Below, one piece after another: positions 1-6,506 of a stretch of 6,506 nucleotides of DNA. Numbering within the stretch: position 1 is the first letter of the stretch; each line of letters starts with the position of its first letter. Made by a program: the position numbers and the translations under genes. A model generated the notes under the pieces. That model was not told where the DNA came from, ran no database searches, and was given only the letters and a program-made list of their open reading frames with translations. The stretch is from Solobacterium sp. (GTDB lineage: Bacteria > Bacillota_I > Bacilli_A > Erysipelotrichales > Erysipelotrichaceae). The stretch is from positions 1 through 6,506 of the forward strand of contig JAFWCP010000410.1 in assembly GCA_017536845.1 (NCBI GenBank), read 5' to 3'.

Positions 1-1848
1 GGTATATGGTACAAGGGCACGGATCTTTTCATCCCTGGTGATCGAAATCAGGTTGATCATCGGAATGCCCTTGCTGGTTCGTGAGAATTCAGGGATGTTA
101 TAGCCCTTGATCCGGAAGACTCTTCCGGTATCGGTGAAGGCAAGCAGGAAGTCATGGGTCGACATGGAGACGAACTGATCAGGTACGTCGTCCTTGTTCA
201 GTTCCATTCCCTTGATGCCCTTGCCGCCGCGGTTCTGTACCTTGTAGGTATCGCTGGTCATCCGTTTGACATAGCCGTTGGAAGACAGCGTGATGATGAT
301 CTTCTCCACCGGGATCAGGTCTTCATCTTCCATATCTGCCGGCACATCGATGATTTCGGTACGACGGGCATCCGCGTACTTATCCTTGATTTCCAGCAGT
401 TCATCCTGAATGATTCCGATGACACGTGCCGGTTTGGCCAGGATGTCTTCGTAATCCGCAATCTCGGCTTTCTTTTCCTGGTATTCCAGCATGAGCTTTT
501 CCCGTTCCATGCCGGTCAGCCTTCTGAACTGCATATCGAGAATTGCCCGGGACTGGTCTTCATCCAGGCCGAACCGTTCCATCAGCTTTGTCATGGCATC
601 GGCCGCATTTGCGGATGAGCGGATCAGGTGGATGACTTCATCCAGGTTATCTACCGCGATTAACAATCCTTCTAAGATATGTGCTCTTTCTCTTGCCTTT
701 CTCAGGTTGTACTGCGTCCTTCTGACGATGACTTCTTTCTGGTGTTCGATATAGCCGTTGATCAGTTCAATCATCGACGCAAGACGCGGCGTCTGGCCAA
801 ACAGTACAACGTTGTTGACGCCGAAATTGGACTGCAGCGGCGAAAGCTTATAGAGCTGGTTGAGAACCACTTCCGGCTGAACATCCTTACGAAGTTCAAT
901 GACAATCCGGACGCCGTTCATGTCGTTGGATTCATCACGCAGGTCCATGATGCCTTCAATCAGCTTCTCACGGTCGAGCATGGCGATTTTCTCAACGAGT
1001 GATGCTTTATTCACCTGATAGGGAATCTCATAAATGATGATCCTGCTGCGGCCGTTGTTCATTTCCTCAATCCGTGTTTTTCCACGCATGATGATGGAAC
1101 CGCGGCCGGTTTCAAACGCCTTGCGGATTCCGGCTCTGCCGAGAATATAGCCGCCGGTCGGGAAATCCGGACCTTTGATGTATTCCATCAGCTCGGTGCC
1201 GGTGATTTCCGGATTGTTCATGACCGCAATGACGCCGTCAATGGTTTCCCCAAGGTTATGAGGTGCAATATTGGTTGCCATACCGACCGCAATGCCGGTG
1301 GCGCCGTTGACAATCAGGTTCGGGAAACGGGACGGCAGGACACTGGGTTCCTTTTCCTCACCGTCATAGTTGTCAACCATGGTTACGGTTTCCTTTTCCA
1401 GATCCCTTAACATTTCTTCCGAGATCTTGGACATACGGGCTTCGGTATAACGCATGGCCGCCGCACCGTCACCGTCCATGGAACCGAAGTTGCCGTGTCC
1501 GTCTACAAGCGTAGCTCTGAGGTTCCAGTTCTGGGCCATGTATACCAGAGCACCATAGATGGAACTGTCGCCGTGGGGATGATATTTACCCATGGCCTCA
1601 CCGACAATACGCGCACATTTCTTATGCGGTTTGTCAGAGGTATTGCCCATTTCCGACATGGCATAGAGAATTCTTCTCTGGACGGGTTTCAAACCGTCTC
1701 TGACATCCGGAAGGGCTCTTGCGACGATGACCGACATGGAGTAGTTGATGAAGTCATGTTTCAGTTCTTCGGTCAGATTTCTTTCCGATATCTTCCCCGG
1801 ATCGAATTTTGATTCGTCAAATTCGAAAAACTCATCATTAACAGGCAT
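1..1848 (-). CDS. gyrA: DNA gyrase subunit A, N-terminal 616 residues (gene continues past left edge)
   Basis: This is the breakage-reunion subunit of DNA gyrase (A2B2), which introduces negative supercoils using ATP hydrolysed by GyrB. The frame is open from the ATG at 1848 to base 1 with no stop, so the C-terminal part (about 200 residues in usual GyrA) lies outside. Seen: the winged-helix DNA-gate region with [10 protein letters not shown] at residues 87-96; [10 protein letters not shown] with the expected catalytic tyrosine at Y134; [11 protein letters not shown] at 168-178; [10 protein letters not shown] at 185-194; the tower and coiled-coil region to about residue 500; and the start of the beta-pinwheel with a GyrA-box, QNRGGKG, at 538-544. 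Its place behind gyrB and the GyrA-box argue for GyrA over ParC. Oddities: glycine (G99) where E. coli has D87, tyrosine (Y103) for R91, glutamine (Q57) for H45, and N in place of R or K in the GyrA-box. The start is supported by AAGGAG five bases upstream. Confidence 0.97.
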   Translation of the reverse strand, partial: MPVNDEFFEFDESKFDPGKISERNLTEELKHDFINYSMSVIVARALPDVRDGLKPVQRRILYAMSEMGNTSDKPHKKCARIVGEAMGKYHPHGDSSIYGALVYMAQNWNLRATLVDGHGNFGSMDGDGAAAMRYTEARMSKISEEMLRDLEKETVTMVDNYDGEEKEPSVLPSRFPNLIVNGATGIAVGMATNIAPHNLGETIDGVIAVMNNPEITGTELMEYIKGPDFPTGGYILGRAGIRKAFETGRGSIIMRGKTRIEEMNNGRSRIIIYEIPYQVNKASLVEKIAMLDREKLIEGIMDLRDESNDMNGVRIVIELRKDVQPEVVLNQLYKLSPLQSNFGVNNVVLFGQTPRLASMIELINGYIEHQKEVIVRRTQYNLRKARERAHILEGLLIAVDNLDEVIHLIRSSANAADAMTKLMERFGLDEDQSRAILDMQFRRLTGMEREKLMLEYQEKKAEIADYEDILAKPARVIGIIQDELLEIKDKYADARRTEIIDVPADMEDEDLIPVEKIIITLSSNGYVKRMTSDTYKVQNRGGKGIKGMELNKDDVPDQFVSMSTHDFLLAFTDTGRVFRIKGYNIPEFSRTSKGIPMINLISITRDEKIRALVPYT

Positions 1849-1853
1849 AACTT

Positions 1854-1859
1854 CTCCTT
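1854..1859 (-). promoter_or_regulatory. gyrA ribosome binding site overlapping the gyrB stop
   Basis: On the minus strand AAGGAG lies 5 bases before the gyrA ATG, and its two A bases belong to the TAA stop of gyrB. This fixes the gyrA start and suggests that ribosomes finishing gyrB can reinitiate on gyrA, which would help keep the two subunits in balance. The coupling is inferred from spacing only. Confidence 0.85.
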
Positions 1860-3834
1860 AGATATCCAGCCGTGCAAAGTCGGCATTCTCGACGATAAAG
1901 TTCTTTCTGGGCTCAACTTCTTCACCCATCATGATATTGAAGTATTCATCCGCCATTTCCGCATCGTCCAGGCTGACCCGGATCAGTGTGCGGTTTTCCG
2001 GATTCATGGTTGTTTCCCATAACTGGCCGGCATCCATTTCACCAAGACCCTTGTATCTCTGGATGCTGAGACGGTCGCCCATCTCGGCCCTGAGCCTTGC
2101 CATGCCGCCTTCGGTATAGGCATATCTGACCGTCTGGCCTTTCTGCACCTTGTACAGCGGCGGCTGGGCAATGTAGACATATCCGCCTTCGACAATCGGC
2201 CGCATGTAGCGGTAGAAGAATGTCAGCAGCAGGATTCTGATGTGGTCGCCGTCAACATCGGCATCGGTCATGATGACAATCTTGTTGTAGCGGAGCTTGG
2301 AGACATCCACCTCTTCCTTGACGCCGCATCCGAATGCGGTGATCATGGAGAGAATTTCCGCGTTTTCAAACACTCTGTGGGCTTTTGCCTTTTCAACATT
2401 CAGGATCTTGCCTCGTAACGGCAGGATCGCCTGGAAATGGGAATCTCTGCCGTTTTTGGCAGAGCCGCCGGCGGAGTCACCCTCAACGATGTAGATTTCA
2501 CAGATTGAGGGATCCTTGGACGAGCAGTCAGACAGCTTGCCCGGCAGGCGGGAGATGCCCAGAGCGCTCTTTCTTGTTGTTTCTCTTGCCTTTTTTGCGG
2601 CAAGTCTCTGTTCGGCGGAGAAGATGACCTTCTGGACAATGGCTTTGGCCTGGTCGGGATTTTCCATCAGGAAGCGTTCAAGCTGGGCCCCGAAGATGCC
2701 GGAAACAACCTTTCTGACCTCGGTGTTGCCGAGTTTTGTCTTCGTCTGTCCTTCATACTGGGGATCGGGATGCTTGACCGAGATGACGGCGGTAATGCCT
2801 TCCTTGCAGTCGTCGGTGGTCAGGTTGCCATCCTTTTCCTTCAGCATGTTGTTATCCCGGGCATATTTGTTGATCACCCGGTTGAGCGCCATGCGGAAGC
2901 CTTCGTCATGAGTGCCGCCTTCTGCCGTATTGATGTTGTTGCAGAAGGTGTAGACGCTGGGGCTGTATTCGGTTGTATACTGGCATGCCACTTCCACCTG
3001 GATGCCGCTTTCATGGCCTTCGCTGTAGATGATCTGGCCGTGGATCGGTGTCCGGTTGCGGTTGAGGTATGCGACATACTGTTTTAAGCCGCCTTCGAAG
3101 ATGTATTCGTAATGACGGTGGCGTTCTTCGGCTTCCCGTTCATCATTGAAGATCAGCCTGATGCCTTTGTTCAGGAAGGCAAGCTGGCGAATCCTGTCAC
3201 GCAGGATTTCATGGTCATACACGGTGGTTTCCTTAAAGATCTCCGGGTCGGCCTTGAAGCGGATCGTGGAACCATGACGCCTGGGGTCACAGTCGCCGAT
3301 GACTTTCAGCTCATCGACGGCCTGGCCGCCGTTTTCAAAGCGGACAAAGTAGATCTTCCCTTCATGAAAGACGGAGACTTCCAGCCATTCGCTTAATGCG
3401 TTGACGACGGAAGCACCGACGCCATGCAGGCCACCGGATACCTTGTACGCGCCGCCGCCGAATTTGCCGCCGGCATGCAGCACGGTGAAGATGGTCTCAA
3501 TGGTGGATTTGCCGGTTTTCTCGTTGGTACCGGTTGGCATGCCGCGGCCGTCATCTTCAACGGTGACAACGTTTTCGGCATCCACCGTAACAACAACGGT
3601 TGTAGCATAGCCGGCCATCGCCTCATCAATGCCGTTGTCGACAATTTCCCAGACAAGATGGTGCAGGCCTCTTGCCGAAGTGGAACCGATATACATGCCC
3701 GGCCTCTTTCTGACCGCCTCCAGCCCGTCAAGAACCTGAATGTCGGAATCATCGTAGGAGTGGGTGACTTTTGTATCAAGCTCTTCCCCCAAAACGATAT
3801 CACTGCTTTCCAATTCCTTTACTTCATCACTCAT
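1858..3834 (-). CDS. gyrB: DNA gyrase subunit B (ATPase and TOPRIM subunit)
   Basis: GyrB binds and hydrolyses ATP and, with GyrA, forms the gyrase holoenzyme in the cytoplasm. The 658-residue length matches the Firmicute form, which lacks the insert that makes the E. coli protein about 800 residues. Seen in order: a GHKL ATPase domain with [11 protein letters not shown] at 62-72 (E63 is the expected catalytic base and N67 the magnesium ligand), DDGRGMP at 94-100 and the lid motif SGGLHGVG at 133-140; a transducer domain with the QTKTKL loop at 363-368, where K365 would contact the ATP gamma-phosphate; a TOPRIM domain with [10 protein letters not shown] at 451-460 and [10 protein letters not shown] at 522-531 (E451, D524, D526 and D528 as metal ligands); and the tail motif QRYKGLGEM at 592-600. 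No frameshift or missing catalytic residue is visible. VDNGIDE has glycine where VDNSIDE or VDNAIDE is usual. The ATG overlaps the recF stop by 4 bases. ParE is a possible alternative, but the neighbourhood argues for GyrB. Confidence 0.98.
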   Translation of the reverse strand: MSDEVKELESSDIVLGEELDTKVTHSYDDSDIQVLDGLEAVRKRPGMYIGSTSARGLHHLVWEIVDNGIDEAMAGYATTVVVTVDAENVVTVEDDGRGMPTGTNEKTGKSTIETIFTVLHAGGKFGGGAYKVSGGLHGVGASVVNALSEWLEVSVFHEGKIYFVRFENGGQAVDELKVIGDCDPRRHGSTIRFKADPEIFKETTVYDHEILRDRIRQLAFLNKGIRLIFNDEREAEERHRHYEYIFEGGLKQYVAYLNRNRTPIHGQIIYSEGHESGIQVEVACQYTTEYSPSVYTFCNNINTAEGGTHDEGFRMALNRVINKYARDNNMLKEKDGNLTTDDCKEGITAVISVKHPDPQYEGQTKTKLGNTEVRKVVSGIFGAQLERFLMENPDQAKAIVQKVIFSAEQRLAAKKARETTRKSALGISRLPGKLSDCSSKDPSICEIYIVEGDSAGGSAKNGRDSHFQAILPLRGKILNVEKAKAHRVFENAEILSMITAFGCGVKEEVDVSKLRYNKIVIMTDADVDGDHIRILLLTFFYRYMRPIVEGGYVYIAQPPLYKVQKGQTVRYAYTEGGMARLRAEMGDRLSIQRYKGLGEMDAGQLWETTMNPENRTLIRVSLDDAEMADEYFNIMMGEEVEPRKNFIVENADFARLDI

Positions 3835-4922
3835 ACTCCCTGTGCCTCCTTCATGTTTCCGTTTTCAATATAGAATGTCCTGACGTTCCTGACCTCAAAG
3901 AAGGACGGAACGGATGCTGATGTGATCAGGCACTGATATGGAGAAGAGACAATCGACAGAAGCTTCGCGGCCCGGCATGGGTCCAGTTCGGACAGGACGT
4001 CGTCCAGCAGAAGAACCGGCCGTTGTTTTGTTTTCTCCTCGATGAATTTCATCAGTGCAAGTTTGAATGCCATCATGATCATCCGCTTCTGGCCCTGTGA
4101 GGCCCGCTGGATGACATTGCCGCCGTAGATGGTGAAAAGAAGGTCTTCCCTCTGCACCCCGACGGTCGTCGTATGATAGCGCATATCCTTTTCCAGATTG
4201 TCACGGTACATATTCCGCAGTGCTTCGTCAGGATCCTGTTCAGGATCCACACAGCAGCGGTAGAAGACTCTGACTTCTGCCGTATCGTCAGAGAGGTTCC
4301 TGTACATACCGGTGATATGGCTGTCCAGAAAAGCAACAAACTCCCTGCGCATGGAAATGATTTCCTTCTGCAGGGCAATCATCTGTTCATCCATTGTTTC
4401 CAGCAGCGCCGGTTCCACGCGTTCTTCCTTTAGAAGCGCATTTCTTTCCCGCAGCGCGGCCCGGTAACGGGTGGATGAATACAGATACTTCGGTGATACT
4501 CTTGACAGCTCCTGGTCCATGATGCGGCGGCGGTCTTTGGGCTGGTCAGAAAACAGGGTCAGGTCATCGGGAGCGAACAGAACAACGTTCAGCAGGCCGA
4601 TGAACTCGCTGGATTTTCGGACCGGCTGCTTCTGTACCAGCAGCGTCTTTCCCTTTGGATAAATCACTGCTTCGATTTCCCTGCGAAGACCATCCTGCTC
4701 AAAAACACAGGCTGCGTCCGCAAAGGACGCACCGTCTTTGATCAGCGCCGTATCATCCTGGATCCGGTGCGACCTTGTCAGAGACAGATAAACCAGACTC
4801 TCAAGAAGATTGGTCTTGCCCTGGGCATTGTTGCCGAGGATGAGGTTCATCCCGGGATCGGGATGGATGCACAGCCTTTCGTAATTCCGGAAATTCCGCA
4901 GCGTCAGTGACGTGACGATCAT
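3831..4922 (-). CDS. recF: RecF, DNA repair and recombination mediator ATPase
   Basis: RecF is an SMC/ABC-type ATPase that, with RecO and RecR, loads RecA onto gapped DNA during post-replication repair. The 363-residue length is normal. Seen: the N-terminal LRNFRNYE motif (8-15); Walker [10 protein letters not shown] at 30-38, with K36 and T37 as the nucleotide-binding residues; a helical arm region of about 130-250 rich in charged residues; the ABC signature ASQGQKR at 274-280; and Walker B with D-loop, [11 protein letters not shown], at 304-314. The usual GPHRDD motif before the signature is GVQRED here (255-260). The start is the ATG at 4922, overlapping the yaaA stop by 4 bases. Its Shine-Dalgarno is weak (AGGTGG at 4927-4932, 4 bases away), so translation probably depends on coupling to yaaA. 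The stop overlaps the gyrB start. Lower RecF yield than GyrB would be expected from the ribosome sites; that is inference. Confidence 0.97.
   Translation of the reverse strand: MIVTSLTLRNFRNYERLCIHPDPGMNLILGNNAQGKTNLLESLVYLSLTRSHRIQDDTALIKDGASFADAACVFEQDGLRREIEAVIYPKGKTLLVQKQPVRKSSEFIGLLNVVLFAPDDLTLFSDQPKDRRRIMDQELSRVSPKYLYSSTRYRAALRERNALLKEERVEPALLETMDEQMIALQKEIISMRREFVAFLDSHITGMYRNLSDDTAEVRVFYRCCVDPEQDPDEALRNMYRDNLEKDMRYHTTTVGVQREDLLFTIYGGNVIQRASQGQKRMIMMAFKLALMKFIEEKTKQRPVLLLDDVLSELDPCRAAKLLSIVSSPYQCLITSASVPSFFEVRNVRTFYIENGNMKEAQGV
3845..3851 (-). promoter_or_regulatory. gyrB ribosome binding site inside the recF 3' end
   Basis: The minus strand reads AAGGAGG, a perfect Shine-Dalgarno heptamer, 10 bases before the gyrB ATG. 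It is embedded in the last codons of recF. Together with the ATGA overlap it supports the gyrB start chosen here and lets gyrB be translated strongly even if recF is not. Confidence 0.85.
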
Positions 4923-5116
4923 TCTTCCACCTGATAGGTTCTGCCGTTGATGACGACCACGTCGCCGGGATAGAGTTTTCTGCCCCGCCGGTCTTCCTTT
5001 TCACCGTTGACCAGGATATCAAGTTCCTTCACTAGATATTTCGCTTCACCGCCGGAAGAAGCGATGTCCTTGAGCTTCAGAAACTGCTGCAGTGTGATAT
5101 ATTCATGGTTTTTCAT
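4919..5116 (-). CDS. yaaA: S4-domain protein YaaA (probable RNA-binding)
   Basis: This small 65-residue protein of the S4-like family sits between dnaN and recF in many Firmicutes. Seen: a single S4 fold occupying nearly the whole chain, with ITLQQFLKLKDIASSGGEAK at residues 7-26, the basic turn NGEKEDRRGRKLYPGD at 37-52 and the closing strand [13 protein letters not shown] at 53-65. S4 domains generally bind structured RNA such as rRNA, and a role in ribosome assembly has been suggested for the Bacillus relative. Its exact function is not settled and nothing here adds to it. There is no signal peptide or membrane segment, so a cytoplasmic location is expected. It is the first gene of the proposed yaaA-recF-gyrB-gyrA transcript. 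The start has a good ribosome site, and the stop overlaps the recF ATG as ATGA. Confidence 0.93.
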   Translation of the reverse strand: MKNHEYITLQQFLKLKDIASSGGEAKYLVKELDILVNGEKEDRRGRKLYPGDVVVINGRTYQVEE

Positions 5117-5123
5117 ATCAGTC

Positions 5124-5130
5124 TCTCCTT
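5124..5130 (-). promoter_or_regulatory. yaaA ribosome binding site
   Basis: The minus strand reads AAGGAGA, 7 bases before the yaaA ATG. This is optimal spacing and fixes the yaaA start. It lies only about a dozen bases downstream of the transcription start predicted from the adjacent promoter, so the leader is very short. Confidence 0.88.
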
Positions 5131-5149
5131 CCGTATGTGAAACATCAGT

Positions 5150-5160
5150 ATTATATCACA
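5150..5160 (-). promoter_or_regulatory. Extended -10 promoter for yaaA-recF-gyrB-gyrA
   Basis: The minus strand reads TGTGATATAAT: a perfect -10 hexamer TATAAT at 5155-5150 preceded by a TGTGA element that matches the Gram-positive extended -10 consensus TRTGnTATAAT. No good -35 hexamer is found at 16-18 bases upstream; that space is occupied by an inverted repeat. Extended -10 promoters often work without a -35. The predicted start is near 5143-5145, giving a leader of about 27 bases before yaaA. The role is inferred from sequence match and position in the only intergenic gap. Confidence 0.75.
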
Positions 5161-5181
5161 ATTCGCCGTTTTACGGCGAAT
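5161..5181. repeat. Perfect 9-bp inverted repeat next to the promoter
   Basis: ATTCGCCGT at 5161-5169 and ACGGCGAAT at 5173-5181 are exact reverse complements around a 3-base TTT spacer. The repeat ends one base before the extended -10 element and covers roughly -18 to -38 from the predicted transcription start, where a -35 box would sit. It could be an operator for a dimeric regulator, a weak terminator (no proper T-run follows on either strand), or a DNA structure that responds to supercoiling. The sequence alone does not decide. Confidence 0.85.
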
Positions 5182-5313
5182 GAAAGCTCTTCTGCCGGTA
5201 TCGTATATTTGGTCATTTTCCCGCTTATCACCCTGAATCGGGCAAAAAAGGGCTTAAAATCCAGCGGAAGGAGGTTTTTCGGAACATTTCAAGATCAAAT
5301 ACGCATACCTGGG
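5182..5313. other. Gene-free spacer between dnaN terminator and gyrase-operon promoter
   Basis: About 130 bases lie between the terminator and the palindrome. I see no gene with a ribosome site, no tRNA and no convincing second promoter. Two small features stand out: GGGCAAAAAAGGGC at 5241-5254 region (a short direct repeat of GGGC around six A bases), and AAGGAGG read on the plus strand at 5268-5274, which has no start codon at a usable distance. Confidence 0.6.
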
Positions 5314-5341
5314 AAAAGAAAACATCCGGCAATGCCGGATG
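5314..5341 (-). terminator. Intrinsic terminator of dnaN
   Basis: On the minus strand, 9 bases after the dnaN stop, CATCCGGC and GCCGGATG form a perfect 8-bp GC-rich stem with an ATT loop (5323-5341). It is followed at once by TTTTCTTTT (5322-5314). Stem, loop and T-run match a classical Rho-independent terminator. It would end most dnaN (or dnaA-dnaN) transcripts before the yaaA-recF-gyrBA unit. Confidence 0.88.
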
Positions 5342-5350
5342 CCTGAAGGA

Positions 5351-6472
5351 TCAGTTGTATGTTCTGACCGGAAGGACAAGCTGGATCAGCGAGTCGTCCT
5401 CGGCCGAGCAGATGATGAAGGGTTTCATTTCCCCCTTGAAGAGGATTTCCAGACGTTCCTGGGGGATGGCCCTTGCCGCCTGCATGACGTAGTTTGCGGA
5501 GAAGCTGATATCCAGTTCCTCGCCTTCGAACGCACCGGTCAGGGTTTCGCGGAATTCGCCGATTTCCTGTGACTTGTTGGTCAGGATGATGTCGTTGGCC
5601 GAACACTGCAGACGGTTGACCGCCATGTTGTCGCTCTTGATGAACGTTGTTCGGTCGATTGCTCTGACAAGGTCCATCTTGTCGATGGAAAGCTTGTATT
5701 CGAATTCCTTCGGAATGAGCCTGTCGGTTTCCGGATAGGCCCCGTCCAGCAGCCTTGTCTGCATGGTGAGCGTATCGTTTTTGAAGGTCGCCTTCTTTTC
5801 ACTCATGGCCATGATGATTTCCTGATCAGGATTGCCCAGCAGGACGGATTTGACTTCGTTCAGGGCACGGGAAGGAATGGTGAGCCTGAACGGGGCGGCA
5901 GATTCAAACGGAACAATCTTCCTGGCCAGACGGTAGGAATCGGTTGCGGTGCAGGTCAGCTGGCCGTCTGCGCAGCGGAAGTTGACGCCCATCAGGATCG
6001 GCTTTGTCTCCTTGACGGCAGCAGCGAAGTTGGTCTGTTCAATGATCTCGGCCAGCAGCCCTGCTTTCATTGTCAGGGTGTTTGCAGGAACCGAGAAATC
6101 AATGTTGGGATAATCCCTTGCCTGGGTGCCGTTGATCTTATAGACGACGGAGTTGCCGGCAAACTTGGTGAGTGCACCGTCGAGGATTTCCACCTGGACG
6201 TCATTGCTGTCGATCTTCTTGACGATTTCCATCAGGTATCTGGATTCGATCAGGATTTCTCCTTCTTCAATAATATGCAGTCTGTTTTCTTCATCCGCAT
6301 TCATGACTGCCTTGATGGAAAGGTCGCCGTCACTGCCTGTAACGGTAAGGGTATGATTCTCAGCCGAAAGCTTCAGGCATCTGAGGGATGGCTGAGGGGA
6401 AGATGAATTGACGGCGTGAGCTGCCTGGTTGAGGGCAGTCAGGAAACTGCTGGTTGAAACGATGAAGTTCAT
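5351..6472 (-). CDS. dnaN: DNA polymerase III beta subunit (sliding clamp)
   Basis: The beta clamp is a homodimeric ring that encircles DNA and tethers the replicative polymerase and many repair proteins. The 373-residue length is typical. Three clamp domains are expected, at about 1-125, 126-250 and 251-373. Seen: TGSDGDLSI at 45-53 in domain I; TDSYRLAR at 177-184 (family TDSHRLA) and RLLDGAYPETDRLIP at 240-254 in domain II; and in domain III FKGEMKPFII at 345-354 and the tail LIQLVLPVRTYN at 362-373, which helps form the hydrophobic pocket for clamp-binding peptides. No defect is visible. The segment around residues 22-34 (NSSSPQPSLRCLK) differs from the RTTIPIL sequence of the Bacillus protein. 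The start is the ATG at 6472, with AAGGAGA 8 bases upstream. dnaA would usually lie upstream, beyond the right edge. An intrinsic terminator follows the stop. Confidence 0.98.
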   Translation of the reverse strand: MNFIVSTSSFLTALNQAAHAVNSSSPQPSLRCLKLSAENHTLTVTGSDGDLSIKAVMNADEENRLHIIEEGEILIESRYLMEIVKKIDSNDVQVEILDGALTKFAGNSVVYKINGTQARDYPNIDFSVPANTLTMKAGLLAEIIEQTNFAAAVKETKPILMGVNFRCADGQLTCTATDSYRLARKIVPFESAAPFRLTIPSRALNEVKSVLLGNPDQEIIMAMSEKKATFKNDTLTMQTRLLDGAYPETDRLIPKEFEYKLSIDKMDLVRAIDRTTFIKSDNMAVNRLQCSANDIILTNKSQEIGEFRETLTGAFEGEELDISFSANYVMQAARAIPQERLEILFKGEMKPFIICSAEDDSLIQLVLPVRTYN

Positions 6473-6480
6473 GGGGTTGC

Positions 6481-6487
6481 TCTCCTT
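6481..6487 (-). promoter_or_regulatory. dnaN ribosome binding site
   Basis: The minus strand reads AAGGAGA, 8 bases before the dnaN ATG, which confirms that start. The remaining bases to the window edge (6488-6506) are AT-rich and include TATATAAA on the minus strand. That could be part of a -10 element, but it is too close to the ribosome site to be convincing, and any -35 would lie outside. Confidence 0.85.
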
Positions 6488-6506
6488 TTATATATTCATT
6501 TTAGTA

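Noticed and set aside
154..618. Long plus-strand reading frame (154 codons) opposite gyrA
   Set aside because: The minus strand encodes unmistakable GyrA through the whole stretch; the antisense product looks like a codon-bias artefact.
647..655. TTATCTACC, similar to a DnaA box
   Set aside because: It is a single imperfect site inside gyrA with no cluster or AT-rich unwinding region nearby.
1..1848. Possible frameshift or premature end of gyrA at the left edge
   Set aside because: All 616 codons to base 1 translate without a stop and match GyrA throughout; the gene is simply cut by the window.
3424..3873. Long plus-strand reading frame (149 codons) opposite gyrB and the end of recF
   Set aside because: It is a shadow of the conserved gyrB ATPase coding sequence, with no ribosome site or family motif.
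5225..5233. TTATCACCC in the intergenic gap as a possible DnaA box and origin
   Set aside because: It mismatches the TTATCCACA consensus and stands alone; an origin needs several boxes and none are seen.
5266..5274. Plus-strand GGAAGGAGG resembling a strong ribosome site
   Set aside because: No ATG, GTG or TTG lies at usable spacing; the nearest downstream ATG is more than 50 bases away.
5137..5346. Plus-strand GTG reading frame of 69 codons in the dnaN-yaaA gap
   Set aside because: It has no ribosome site before the GTG, runs through the promoter, palindrome and terminator, and its product has no recognisable motif.

Overview
The window is one block of the conserved bacterial replication and recombination cluster, with every gene on the minus strand. 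In transcription order (right to left) it holds dnaN (sliding clamp), yaaA (small S4-domain protein), recF, gyrB, and the first 616 codons of gyrA, which runs off the left edge. The order dnaN-yaaA-recF-gyrB-gyrA, the 65-residue S4 protein between dnaN and recF, and the strong AAGGAG-type ribosome sites point to a Firmicute (Bacillota). Base composition looks close to half G+C by eye, so this is not a typical AT-rich Bacillus or Mollicute. An Erysipelotrichia-like or clostridial lineage would fit, but that is an impression and I could not search to confirm it. The remB/yaaB gene that Bacillus subtilis carries between recF and gyrB is absent.

Layout. 6473-6506 is the short leader of dnaN, with a good ribosome site; dnaA and the origin would be expected beyond the right edge but are not visible. 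5351-6472 is dnaN. 5117-5350 is the only real intergenic gap. It contains an intrinsic terminator just after dnaN (5314-5341), about 130 bp of leader without a gene, a perfect 9-bp inverted repeat (5161-5181), and directly against it an extended -10 promoter (5150-5160). That promoter would drive yaaA (4919-5116), recF (3831-4922), gyrB (1858-3834) and gyrA (1-1848). yaaA/recF and recF/gyrB each overlap by 4 bases (ATGA). gyrB and gyrA are 9 bases apart, and the gyrA ribosome site overlaps the gyrB stop codon. The four genes therefore look like one translationally coupled unit, separable from dnaN.

How the genes work together. DnaN tethers DNA polymerase III to the template. RecF loads RecA at gaps left by stalled forks. 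GyrB and GyrA form the A2B2 gyrase that removes positive supercoils ahead of the fork. YaaA is a probable RNA-binding protein of uncertain role.

I found no mobile element, CRISPR array, RNA gene or novel accessory system. The points worth a second look are the palindrome abutting the gyrase-operon promoter, a glycine at the GyrA position that normally carries the acidic quinolone-contact residue, and small departures from family motifs in GyrA and RecF.
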